This document shows positions 8,784 through 17,995 of a stretch of DNA of 64,000 bases, in pieces; positions within the stretch are counted from its first letter, which is position 1, and each line of letters opens with the position of its first letter. The stretch spans positions 1-64,000 of the forward strand of contig NZ_VTRS01000007.1 in NCBI RefSeq assembly GCF_008641065.1. The letters run 5' to 3'. Below the pieces are notes generated by a model. That model made no database searches, was not told the origin of the DNA, and saw only the letters and a list, made by a program, of their open reading frames with translations. The stretch is from Rhabdaerophilum calidifontis (GTDB lineage: Bacteria; Pseudomonadota; Alphaproteobacteria; Rhizobiales; Beijerinckiaceae). A program made the position numbers and the translations under genes.

Positions 8784-8804
8784 CCGGATAGCGGTCAGAT
8801 CCGG
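8784..8804 (+). promoter_or_regulatory. Inverted repeat overlapping the ribosome-binding site of the dehydrogenase gene
   Basis: CCGGAT (8784-8789) and ATCCGG (8799-8804) form a perfect 6-bp stem around the 9-base loop AGCGGTCAG. The right arm includes part of the GGGA Shine-Dalgarno (8803-8806), which is 6 bases before ATG 8813. The loop contains GCGGT, the start of the ops core, but not the rest of it. It could act as a translational attenuator or a degenerate antiterminator site. This is seen as sequence only; no function is established. Confidence 0.35.
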
Positions 8805-8812
8805 GAAAATCA

Positions 8813-10105
<1,293 letters not shown>

Positions 10106-10155
10106 GCATGCACGGCCGGCCAGCCCGGCAGGACCCCTAGCCCCGGGAGCGTGAG

Positions 10156-12090
10156 ATGTGCGGCATCGCCGGCCTGCTCGACCCCGCGCTCGTCGGAGCG
10201 TCGCAGGAACTGCGCCGCCTCGGCGAGGCAATGGGGCTCGCGATCGCGCATCGAGGCCCGGACGGCGCGGGGCTCTATGTCGAGGCGGAGGCCGGCCTTG
10301 CGCTGGCCCATCGCCGGCTGGCGATCGTCGATCTCTCGCCGGCGGGCGCCCAGCCGATGGTGTCGGCGGATGGACGCTTCGTGCTGGTCTATAATGGGGA
10401 ATTGTACAATGCCGGCGAATTGTGCGCGCATCCGGCGCTGCGCGGCATCGCCTGGCGCGGCCATTCCGACACCGAGATCATGCTGGAGAGCTTCGCCCGG
10501 CGCGGCATCGCGCAGACGCTGGCCGATCTCAACGGCATGTATGCGCTGGCGCTGTTCGACCGGAGTACCCGCGAGATGCATCTTGTCCGGGACCGGCTGG
10601 GCATCAAGCCGCTGTTCTTCGCGCGGCGGGGCGGGGGGATCTATTTCGCCTCCGAGATGCGGGGGCTGCTGGCTGCCGGAATCGGCGGCGCGATCGACCC
10701 CGCGGCGCTGGCCGCCTATCTGCGGTTCGGCTATGTCCCCACCCCCGGCGCGATCTTCGCCGGCGTGGAAAAGCTCGCCCCGGCCGAATGGTGCATCCTG
10801 GGACCCGACGGAGCCGAGCGGCGCACGCGCTATTGGAGCTTGGCCGGGGCCGTCGAGCGGGGCCGGGCCGACCCGCTCGATCTGCCCGACGAGGCGGCGG
10901 TCGAGGCCCTCGATCAACTCCTCCGGGACGCGGTGTCGCGCCAGATGATCGCGGATGTCCCGCTCGGGGCCTTCCTGTCCGGAGGGGTCGATTCCTCGAT
11001 GATCGTCGCCATGATGGCGGCGGCGGGGCAGGGGCGGGTCAGGACCTATTCGATCGGCTTCCCCGATCTCGGTTTCGATGAATCGGCGCATGCCGCCGCG
11101 GTGGCGCGGCATCTCGGCACGGAGCACACGGAACTCGTGGCCACCGAGGCGGACGCGCTGGCAGCCGCTCCCGGCCTGGGGGCGATCTATGACGAGCCCT
11201 TCGCCGATTCCTCGCAGATCCCGACCTATCTCGTCTCGCGGCTGACACGGGCCAATGTCACGGTGGCGCTGTCCGGAGACGGCGGCGACGAACTCTTCGC
11301 CGGATACAACCGCTATATCCTGGCCGGCGCCCGCTGGCCGCTGGTCGAGCGGATCCCGCGGCCTCTCCGCCGGCTGGCGGCGGGGGTTCTCGCCGGCCTG
11401 CCGCCCGACGCCGTCGACGCGACGATCGGCCGGCTGCCCGGCATGCCCCGGCAGCTCGGCGACAAGCTGATCAAGGCGGGGAGCGTCGTCGCGCTGGATG
11501 CCGACGGGCTCTATCGGCGGCTCGTCAGCCAGATTCCGGACCCTTCCAAGCATATCGATGCGCAAGAGCCGGCGGATCCGCTGGCGGTGCCGGAGGGGCT
11601 GGACCTGATCGACCGGATGCGCTTCCGCGATACGCTGACCTATCTTCCGGACGATATCCTGCAGAAGGTCGACCGTGCCTCCATGGCCGTGGCGCTGGAA
11701 GCGCGGCCGCCGCTGCTCGATCATCGTGTCGTCGAATTCGCTTGGCGGCTCCCCCGCCGCCATCTGCTGCGGGACGGACGCTCGAAATGGATCCTCCGGC
11801 AGGTTCTCGACCGCTACGTGCCGCGCCGGCTGATCGAGCGGCCCAAGATGGGCTTCGCCGTGCCGCTCGCCGCTTGGCTGCGCGGCCCCCTGCGCGGCTG
11901 GGCGGGCGATCTCCTGCACGCCGCCGATTACGGCGGCGGCCTGCTGCGGGCCGCGCCCGCGCGGCAGCTCTGGCAGGAGCACGCGGCCGGCCGCCGCAAC
12001 CATGCCTACCAGCTCTGGACATTGCTGATGTTCGAGGTCTGGCGCCGCCGCTGGACTCCCCGGCCTATTCCGGGAATGAGTGCGGAATGA
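10156..12090 (+). CDS. asnB: Glutamine-hydrolysing asparagine synthetase-like amidotransferase (copy 1)
   Basis: The product is 644 residues. The N-terminal Ntn glutaminase starts MCGIAGL, so the nucleophile Cys is exposed after Met removal. IAHRGPDGAG, YNGELYN and GHSDTE are conserved glutaminase motifs. The C-terminal synthetase has PP-loop SGGVDSS (about residues 275-281) and ALSGDGGDELFAGYNRY. In polysaccharide loci such enzymes probably amidate uronic acids rather than make free asparagine. Its position after the uronate-forming dehydrogenase supports that. Its stop overlaps the next start (ATGA). Copies 2-4 are at 29629, 51665 and 60670. Confidence 0.88.
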   Translation: MCGIAGLLDPALVGASQELRRLGEAMGLAIAHRGPDGAGLYVEAEAGLALAHRRLAIVDLSPAGAQPMVSADGRFVLVYNGELYNAGELCAHPALRGIAWRGHSDTEIMLESFARRGIAQTLADLNGMYALALFDRSTREMHLVRDRLGIKPLFFARRGGGIYFASEMRGLLAAGIGGAIDPAALAAYLRFGYVPTPGAIFAGVEKLAPAEWCILGPDGAERRTRYWSLAGAVERGRADPLDLPDEAAVEALDQLLRDAVSRQMIADVPLGAFLSGGVDSSMIVAMMAAAGQGRVRTYSIGFPDLGFDESAHAAAVARHLGTEHTELVATEADALAAAPGLGAIYDEPFADSSQIPTYLVSRLTRANVTVALSGDGGDELFAGYNRYILAGARWPLVERIPRPLRRLAAGVLAGLPPDAVDATIGRLPGMPRQLGDKLIKAGSVVALDADGLYRRLVSQIPDPSKHIDAQEPADPLAVPEGLDLIDRMRFRDTLTYLPDDILQKVDRASMAVALEARPPLLDHRVVEFAWRLPRRHLLRDGRSKWILRQVLDRYVPRRLIERPKMGFAVPLAAWLRGPLRGWAGDLLHAADYGGGLLRAAPARQLWQEHAAGRRNHAYQLWTLLMFEVWRRRWTPRPIPGMSAE

Positions 12091-13265
12091 CGCGCGTGCT
12101 CGTTGTCGGACCGCCGATGCATGTCGGCGGCACCGAACGCCACCTGGCTCAGGTCCTGCCGGCCCTCGCCGCGCGGGGAATCGAGATCGGCCTGCACGTT
12201 CTCGAGCGCGGCGGCGTCCTCGAGGCGCCGCTCTGCGCCGCCGGCATCGCCGTCGAAGGCCCCGAACCGGGCATGGGGCGCGCATGGCGGGCGGCGGCCA
12301 TGGTTTCCGGCCTGCGGCGGCGCATTCGCGCAACCGCCCCCGATCTCCTGCACCTGTTCCTTCCGGAGCCGAGCCTGCTCGGGGCTCTGGCAGCCGAGAG
12401 CGTCGGGTTCCGGCGCTATCTGCTCAGCCGGCGTTCGCTGGCGCATTATCGCGCGGCCTATCCGGGGATATGGGCGATGGAGCGGGTCTTCATCCGGCGC
12501 GCGCTGGGGGTGATCGGCAATTCCGAGGCGGTTCTGGCCGAACTCCTGGCGGAAACGGGGCAGCGCGCGCGGCTCGGGCTCATCCATAACGGCGTGGCGG
12601 TGCCGGCATTGCTTTCTCCCGCGGAGCGCCGCGCCCGCCGCGCCCGGATCGCGGTCGCGGAGGAAGCCTATCTCATCGCCGTCGTCGCCAACCTGATCCC
12701 CTACAAGGGCCATGCGGACCTGATCGCGGCGCTCGGGCCGATCGCGGCGCGGCTCCCGCAGGATTGGGTTCTGGCGCTGATCGGCCGGGATGACGGCATC
12801 GGTGCCGCCCTCGACGCTCTCAGCCTCCGGCACGGTCTCGCCGGCCGCGTCCGCAGGGTCGGGGCGCGGAGCGACGCGGCCGAACTGCTCGCGGCCGCTG
12901 ATCTCGCCGTCCTGCCCACGCATCAGGAAGGGTTCTCGAACGCGCTGGTCGAGGGGATGGCCGCCGGGATCCCCACCATCGCCACGGCGGTCGGCGGCAA
13001 TCTCGACGCGGTCGAGGACGGGGTGAGCGGGCTGCTCGTGCCGGTGGCCGATCCGGCGGCGCTCGGCCGCGCAATCCTGGCTCTGGCCGCGAGCCCGGAC
13101 GATGCGCGGCGGCTCGGAGCGGCGGCGCGGGCGCGCGTTTCAGAGCGGTTCGGCGAGGCGGCGATGCTCGCGCGCTACGAGATGCTCTACCGCCGCGCCG
13201 GCGAACTCGGAACCGTGCCGCTGGCTTCGATCCTCGCGTCGGCGGCGGCGCCTCACGGCGCGTAG
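12087..13265 (+). CDS. Glycosyltransferase family 4
   Basis: The product is 392 residues with a GT-B fold. The opening VLVVGPPMHVGGTERHL is typical of GT4 acceptor domains, and the donor domain contains the E-x7-E motif in HQEGFSNALVEGMA (near residue 281). It transfers a nucleotide-activated sugar to the growing glycan on the cytoplasmic membrane face; donor and acceptor cannot be inferred. ATG 12087 overlaps the upstream AsnB stop. Its last 13 bases overlap the 3' end of the convergent glycosyltransferase at 13253. Confidence 0.85.
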   Translation: MTRVLVVGPPMHVGGTERHLAQVLPALAARGIEIGLHVLERGGVLEAPLCAAGIAVEGPEPGMGRAWRAAAMVSGLRRRIRATAPDLLHLFLPEPSLLGALAAESVGFRRYLLSRRSLAHYRAAYPGIWAMERVFIRRALGVIGNSEAVLAELLAETGQRARLGLIHNGVAVPALLSPAERRARRARIAVAEEAYLIAVVANLIPYKGHADLIAALGPIAARLPQDWVLALIGRDDGIGAALDALSLRHGLAGRVRRVGARSDAAELLAAADLAVLPTHQEGFSNALVEGMAAGIPTIATAVGGNLDAVEDGVSGLLVPVADPAALGRAILALAASPDDARRLGAAARARVSERFGEAAMLARYEMLYRRAGELGTVPLASILASAAAPHGA

Positions 13266-14410
13266 ATGCGCGCATAAAGGCCAGCCTGCCCCTCGCGGGT
13301 ATAGCGGCTCCGGAACCAGGCGGCGATGCTTTCGCGGGGCGGGCGCGGTTGGTCGAGCGCCGACCACCCGCCCGCGGGGTCGACGCGGTTGCCGGCCTCG
13401 TCCGCCGCGGCCGCGCAATCCTCGATCGCGCGCGACATGATGATCGGCAATCCGGCGAGCCCGTATTCCGCGAATTTGGTCGGGCTCGCCACCCGGTTGG
13501 TGCGGTCGGCGGCGCGGAGCAGATAGGCGGCATCGGCGGCGTTCAGATACGCGTTCACCGCATTGTTGGCGACGCTGTCGACCAGGATCGCCGGGTCCGC
13601 GCCCGCCATCGCGCGCGCCGCGTCGCGGTCCGGCGTCAGCATGAGCAGCCGCGCCTCGGGCCGCGCGGCGTGCAGCGCGCGGAAATGCGCGATGGTCTCG
13701 GGCAGGTGCTGGTAGGGCGCGAGGCCGCCCGCATAGAGCAGGAGCGGCGTTGCGGGTGCGAGCCCCAGCCTGGCGCGCGTCGCGTCGCGCAAGGCCGCAT
13801 CCGGCCGGAACAACTCCCCCTCCGCGGCGCAGGGCGCGATAATGGCGGGTTTCTCCGCCGGCCAGGGCGGCGCGAGCATGGCGCGCAGCGGGCGGCTGAC
13901 GAAGATCGCGCGGTCGGCCCGGCGCACCAGTTCGACCTGGCGGCGGCGCAGGACCAGCCGCCGTAGGGCCGCCGCCGGACCCTTGCCGCCATATTCCGTT
14001 TCGGCGACGGCATCGCCCCGGCAATCCCAGATCAGCGGCACGCCGAGGCTGCGGGCGAGCGGCAGCGCCACCAGAGCGGCGTAATCCGTGCGGGCATGGA
14101 TCGCTCCGAAGGCTTCGCTTCCTCCGCCGTGCCGCGCCAGGAGCCGGCCGGCATTGTGCCGCGCGGCGCCGGGCATGGCGGGGCGCAGGCCCTCCAGCGG
14201 CCGGATGCGGCAGCCGGCGGCCTGCTCCGCCGCCTCCAGGGCAAGGAGATTGGCGCGGTGCATGTCCGTGCCGAGGCCGAGCGCCGCGATCTCGAATTCC
14301 GCAATGCCGAGCCCGTGCATCACCGCCGCGTGGCGGAGCGCCTGCGAGCGCACCACCGGATTGGCGAGGCTCTCAGTGAGGATCAGCAGGATTCGGGAAT
14401 GGCTCATCAT
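13253..14410 (-). CDS. Glycosyltransferase, GT4-like
   Basis: The product is 385 residues. A GT-B pattern is visible: an N-terminal domain opening ILLILTESLANPVVRSQAL, a central IFVSRPLRAML linker and a C-terminal donor domain with SPTKFAEYGLAGLPII, the usual nucleotide-sugar loop. Start candidates are 14410 and 14407 (MMSH). It is the last gene of a minus-strand operon and overlaps the end of the heparinase-like gene by about 38 bases. The sugar specificity is unknown. Its 3' end overlaps the convergent plus-strand glycosyltransferase by 13 bases. Confidence 0.8.
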   Translation of the reverse strand: MMSHSRILLILTESLANPVVRSQALRHAAVMHGLGIAEFEIAALGLGTDMHRANLLALEAAEQAAGCRIRPLEGLRPAMPGAARHNAGRLLARHGGGSEAFGAIHARTDYAALVALPLARSLGVPLIWDCRGDAVAETEYGGKGPAAALRRLVLRRRQVELVRRADRAIFVSRPLRAMLAPPWPAEKPAIIAPCAAEGELFRPDAALRDATRARLGLAPATPLLLYAGGLAPYQHLPETIAHFRALHAARPEARLLMLTPDRDAARAMAGADPAILVDSVANNAVNAYLNAADAAYLLRAADRTNRVASPTKFAEYGLAGLPIIMSRAIEDCAAAADEAGNRVDPAGGWSALDQPRPPRESIAAWFRSRYTREGQAGLYARIYAP

Positions 14411-16472
14411 ATCCTCGGCAGGCGGGCGGGGCCGGCATCGCGGGCGCGAGCGGTCCGGTCAGGCAGGCATCCTCGATCGTCACGCCGGTCGGCAGCAGCC
14501 GGATGATCCGCCGGACATGCCAGCCCGGCCCGACGAGATCGCCGGCAAACCCGGCCTCGGAAGCATGGAGGAGCCGGCCCGTCGCAAGATGATCGAGATG
14601 GAACAGCGTCGCTCCGGGCCGGGTCGCGGCATGCCCGACCGGGCGCGGGGCGTCATGCGCGTCCGCCGCCTGGTATTGCCGCCTGAGATCGGGGAAGGGC
14701 GTGTAGCAGCGGCTGCCGGGATCCCGGATCGCGACAGGGCCGAGCACGAGATCCACCGCGAGATTGTCGTCGTGGCTGTGTCCGCTCTCGCCGAGGCGCC
14801 CTGGGTCGAAGCAGCGGAACGCGACATGCGCACCGCCGCGCCGGGCGAGGGCGACCCCGAAATCCGGAAACACCGCGACGCGCCAGGTTGCGTCGTCATG
14901 CGGCAGGGCGAAGCTTCGCCGCCGCCGGCGTTCCGGCGGAAGATCGCGGAGCGGCGCCTCCGCTTCAGCAAGACCGGCCTCGCCGAACTGTGTCCGCGCC
15001 GCCGCCGGCGCCTCGCCGGATGGGAGAGGGCCGGCGGCGATAAGCCGCGCGAGCGGCCCTTCCATCCCGGTCGGGTCGCATGGGGAGAGGAGAGCCTCTC
15101 CCAGCGCGAGCAGGCCCTCCCGGCGGCGGGGATCGGGTGGCGTGGCGGTTCCATCGGCAGGGTCGAGATCGAGCGGCCGGCCGCTATCGTCATCCCCGAT
15201 CAGGATCGCCGCGCCGTCATCCCCGCGCAGCTGGGCGGCGAAGGCGGTCGCGGCCCGCAAGCGCCGGAGCGCGGCCCCGGAAACCGGCGCATGATCCGAG
15301 CCGAGCGGCCCGCGCGGCATGCCGGGGCGGGGGCGGATGCCGCCCGCCGGCACCTGACGCGCCCAGGAGGGATCGGCCCGCCAGGCCCCGGCGAGGGCGG
15401 CGAGCCCCCAGAGCACTGCCTCCGCCGCCAGGCGATGATAACCCGTCGAGCCTTCGAAGGAGCCGCCATCCGCGTGGAACTGGCGGAGGGTCTCGGTGTC
15501 GATCTCGGCGGCAATGAACGCGCATAGCGCGTCCCGCCCGGTTCCGGGCGGCATCACCAGCGCCATGAAGGCCAGGCCGAACAGATCGGACAGGTAATGA
15601 TTGCCCCGCGCCGTCTCCGACCATTCGAGATTGTCGAGCACGTGGCGACGATGCGCCGCAATCCCCGCCCCGAGAACGCCAAGCGCGGCGCGTTCCGGCG
15701 CGAGGCCGGCATGGGCGAGCAGGCTCAGCGCCAGCGCGAGATTGGCGCCCCGGATCGCGACTTCCATCACCGATCGCCATTGAACGCCGTGGCGCGGCGG
15801 ATTGGCGGCGAGGAAATCGAGCGCCTGCGCGCGGATTTCGGCCGCGATGCGGTTGGCGCGCGGATGCTCGCCGCGCCGCCCCGCGCGCGCGGCGGCGATG
15901 GCGAGGCGCGGGAGATGCTGGAGCCGCGCCGTCTGCCAGGCGGCCTTGATGTCGACCCCGCGCGCCGGTGCGATCGCGAGCCGGCGGGATCGGTGCCGGC
16001 CGTTCCAGCGGAAACCGCTGACCGGATCGCGCTGCCAGTCGATCGGCCGGTAATCCGGCAGGGCCTGGGGGCCTGTCGCGATCAGCGCCCAGATGGCCGC
16101 CGATCGCGCCCGGTTGGCGCGGCAGACATGGGCGCCGAGCCACAATCCTCCGGCATCCGCCTCGACCGGTGCCGTGGCCGGCCAATGATGGCCGTCGCGC
16201 CCCGGTGCCGTTGCGCCGAAGCCGAGATCGAGCCCCCGGCGCCCGAAGACGGTGAAGCGATGCCGGAGCAGGGGCTCGACCTCGGCCTCCAGCGCCGCGC
16301 CGCGATCGAGCAGGCGATCAAACGCCGCGGGCGGGAAGACCGGAAAGGCGGGGTGTTCCGGCGTCGCTCCGAAGCTCGGGCGGAAGCGGTCCGCCAGCGC
16401 GAGCCGGGCCGCGCGAAGCCGCCGGCCCAGCGCGCCGTGAACGCGCCTAGCGCCGGAGAGGATCCGCATCAT
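14373..16472 (-). CDS. Heparinase II/III-like protein
   Basis: The product is about 699 residues from ATG 16472. The N-terminal half is an alpha/alpha-barrel with RQFHADGGSFEGSTGYHRL, the active-site region of alginate-lyase/heparinase folds. The C-terminal half has SGHSHDDNLAVDLVLG, the conserved His-containing signature of the Hepar_II_III beta domain. Family members are polysaccharide lyases or glycan-modifying enzymes; in exopolysaccharide loci they often lack a signal peptide, as here, and their role is unclear. The frame is open to 16544, but that would overlap the upstream methyltransferase by nearly 100 bases. The pairing with the bi-domain oxidoreductase recurs in many bacterial surface-glycan loci. 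Confidence 0.82.
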   Translation of the reverse strand: MMRILSGARRVHGALGRRLRAARLALADRFRPSFGATPEHPAFPVFPPAAFDRLLDRGAALEAEVEPLLRHRFTVFGRRGLDLGFGATAPGRDGHHWPATAPVEADAGGLWLGAHVCRANRARSAAIWALIATGPQALPDYRPIDWQRDPVSGFRWNGRHRSRRLAIAPARGVDIKAAWQTARLQHLPRLAIAAARAGRRGEHPRANRIAAEIRAQALDFLAANPPRHGVQWRSVMEVAIRGANLALALSLLAHAGLAPERAALGVLGAGIAAHRRHVLDNLEWSETARGNHYLSDLFGLAFMALVMPPGTGRDALCAFIAAEIDTETLRQFHADGGSFEGSTGYHRLAAEAVLWGLAALAGAWRADPSWARQVPAGGIRPRPGMPRGPLGSDHAPVSGAALRRLRAATAFAAQLRGDDGAAILIGDDDSGRPLDLDPADGTATPPDPRRREGLLALGEALLSPCDPTGMEGPLARLIAAGPLPSGEAPAAARTQFGEAGLAEAEAPLRDLPPERRRRRSFALPHDDATWRVAVFPDFGVALARRGGAHVAFRCFDPGRLGESGHSHDDNLAVDLVLGPVAIRDPGSRCYTPFPDLRRQYQAADAHDAPRPVGHAATRPGATLFHLDHLATGRLLHASEAGFAGDLVGPGWHVRRIIRLLPTGVTIEDACLTGPLAPAMPAPPACRGYDEPFPNPADPH

Positions 16473-17307
16473 CCCCGGGCCTGCGCATCTCGAAGAACCA
16501 TGTCGCGGCGGCCCAGTTCGGCAGCCAATCGGCGATCCGGACATTGGCGCGGATCATCGCGCCGGGCCGCAGGATCGTCGAGCCCGAAAGGTCTGCGCCC
16601 ATCAGCGTGCCGTTGACCAGCCCGGCGAGATCGAGGCCGGCCGCCTGCGCAACCCGGCGCAACTGGCCGCTGGTATAGAATTGCACATGCCCGCTTTCGT
16701 AATTGTACGGGATCGCCGCCGCGCGGGCCGGATCGCCCGCGCCCCGGATGCGGCGCGCAAGCCGGACCAGCCAGCGCAGCCCGCGATAGAGGCCGAGGGT
16801 CTGGTCGATCTTCTTCTCGATCTCCGTCAGGCCGTAGCCATTGGGAACGGAACCGATGACTCGGCCCTCGGGTCGCAGATGCCGCGCCACGAGCCCGCCC
16901 AGCACGGCATCGGGATGATCGAGATGCTCGAGCACCTCGCAGGCGATGATGATGTCGAAGCGCTCGCCTTCGGGGATCTCGGCCTCGAACCGGGCCCGCG
17001 GCCCCGCGAAATGCGCCCGCGCGTAGCCGAGCGACGGTTCGTGGATATCGATTCCCGTGTAATGGTCGATGTCGTTCATCAGGTAGCGGCCGGCATGGGC
17101 GGCGCTGCCGCAGCCGAAATCGAGGATCGCGAGCGGCCGGCCGAGGCGGCGGCGCTGGGCGTCGAGGCGTGTGCGGAACCACGCCATCTTCTTGGCCGTC
17201 GCGTAGCAATCCTCGGCGGGCAATGGCCCCCAGGCCGGCTGCGGTGCCGGTGGCTGCTGCCCGGACGAAGGCGCAAGGCCGGTTGCTGGCATGCCCGTCT
17301 CCATCAT
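16447..17307 (-). CDS. Class I SAM-dependent methyltransferase
   Basis: The product is 286 residues. Motif I is ILDFGCGSAAHAGRYL, followed by YTGIDIHEP and FDIIIACEVLEHLDHPDAVL, as in Methyltransf_11/23 family enzymes. A Pro/Gln-rich N-terminus of about 30 residues precedes the fold. The C-terminal third includes a hydrophobic stretch that may sit at the membrane surface. It probably methylates a sugar hydroxyl or another position on the glycan. ATG 17305-17307 overlaps the stop of the upstream methyltransferase by 4 bases, and its own end overlaps the heparinase-like start. Confidence 0.8.
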   Translation of the reverse strand: MMETGMPATGLAPSSGQQPPAPQPAWGPLPAEDCYATAKKMAWFRTRLDAQRRRLGRPLAILDFGCGSAAHAGRYLMNDIDHYTGIDIHEPSLGYARAHFAGPRARFEAEIPEGERFDIIIACEVLEHLDHPDAVLGGLVARHLRPEGRVIGSVPNGYGLTEIEKKIDQTLGLYRGLRWLVRLARRIRGAGDPARAAAIPYNYESGHVQFYTSGQLRRVAQAAGLDLAGLVNGTLMGADLSGSTILRPGAMIRANVRIADWLPNWAAATWFFEMRRPGDDADPLRR

Positions 17308-17993
17308 CGCCCGGCCGTCGCGAGCAGCATCATCAGCGGTCCTTCCCGGCGGGGAGGGGCGGCATCGAAGCCCGCCTTCTCCAGCCGGGTTGCCCAGCCC
17401 GCGAGCGGAAACCGGTTGATCGACAGGGCCAGATATTCGGCGCCCTCACGCCAGCGCGTCCTGCGGAGCAGGGGCCGCATGCCGGGAACGGCGATGGCGG
17501 CGCGCATCAGCTGCTCCCGACGGCGGAGAGGGTCGCGCGGGTCGGGAACGGTGGCCGCGAGCCGGCCGGCCGGTTTCAGCACCCGGCGCAGCTCCGCGAG
17601 CAGCCGGTCAAGCTCCGGCACATATTCGAGGACGCTCGAACTCACGACGGCGTCGAAGCTGCCGTCGGCGAGCGGCAGGGGGCCGGTGCCCGGATATTCC
17701 TCGAAACGGATATCGCCGCGTGCGCCGTGGCGGCGGCAGGCCTCGATCATGCACGGCGAGGCATCGAGCCCGATCACGACGAAGCCCCGATCCCGGAGAT
17801 GGCGGGCGAGATCCCCCGCGCCGCAGCCGAAATCGAGGATATGGGCGCCGGGTTCCAGGCCGGCGAGCGCCGTGTCGAACCGGGCGAGGCGCGCGGCATA
17901 GGCCTGATCGCGCGCATAGCGCGCGCCCCATTCCGGGGCCAGCCTGTCGAAGAACGATGCCGCGGGCTGCGGCGGGCTGTGGTCGGCCTGCAT
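17304..17993 (-). CDS. Class I SAM-dependent methyltransferase
   Basis: The product is about 229 residues. Motif I is HILDFGCGAGDLARHL, the acidic loop is VIGLDASPCMIEACR, and motif IV/V is FDAVVSSSVLEYV followed by RRVLKPAGRLAATVPD. The frame is open to 18071, but homology starts after residue 27. I chose ATG 17993; GTG 17999, which overlaps the oxidoreductase stop as GTGA, is equally possible. It works in tandem with the methyltransferase at 16447. The substrate is unknown. Confidence 0.78.
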   Translation of the reverse strand: MQADHSPPQPAASFFDRLAPEWGARYARDQAYAARLARFDTALAGLEPGAHILDFGCGAGDLARHLRDRGFVVIGLDASPCMIEACRRHGARGDIRFEEYPGTGPLPLADGSFDAVVSSSVLEYVPELDRLLAELRRVLKPAGRLAATVPDPRDPLRRREQLMRAAIAVPGMRPLLRRTRWREGAEYLALSINRFPLAGWATRLEKAGFDAAPPRREGPLMMLLATAGR

Positions 17994-17995
17994 GC

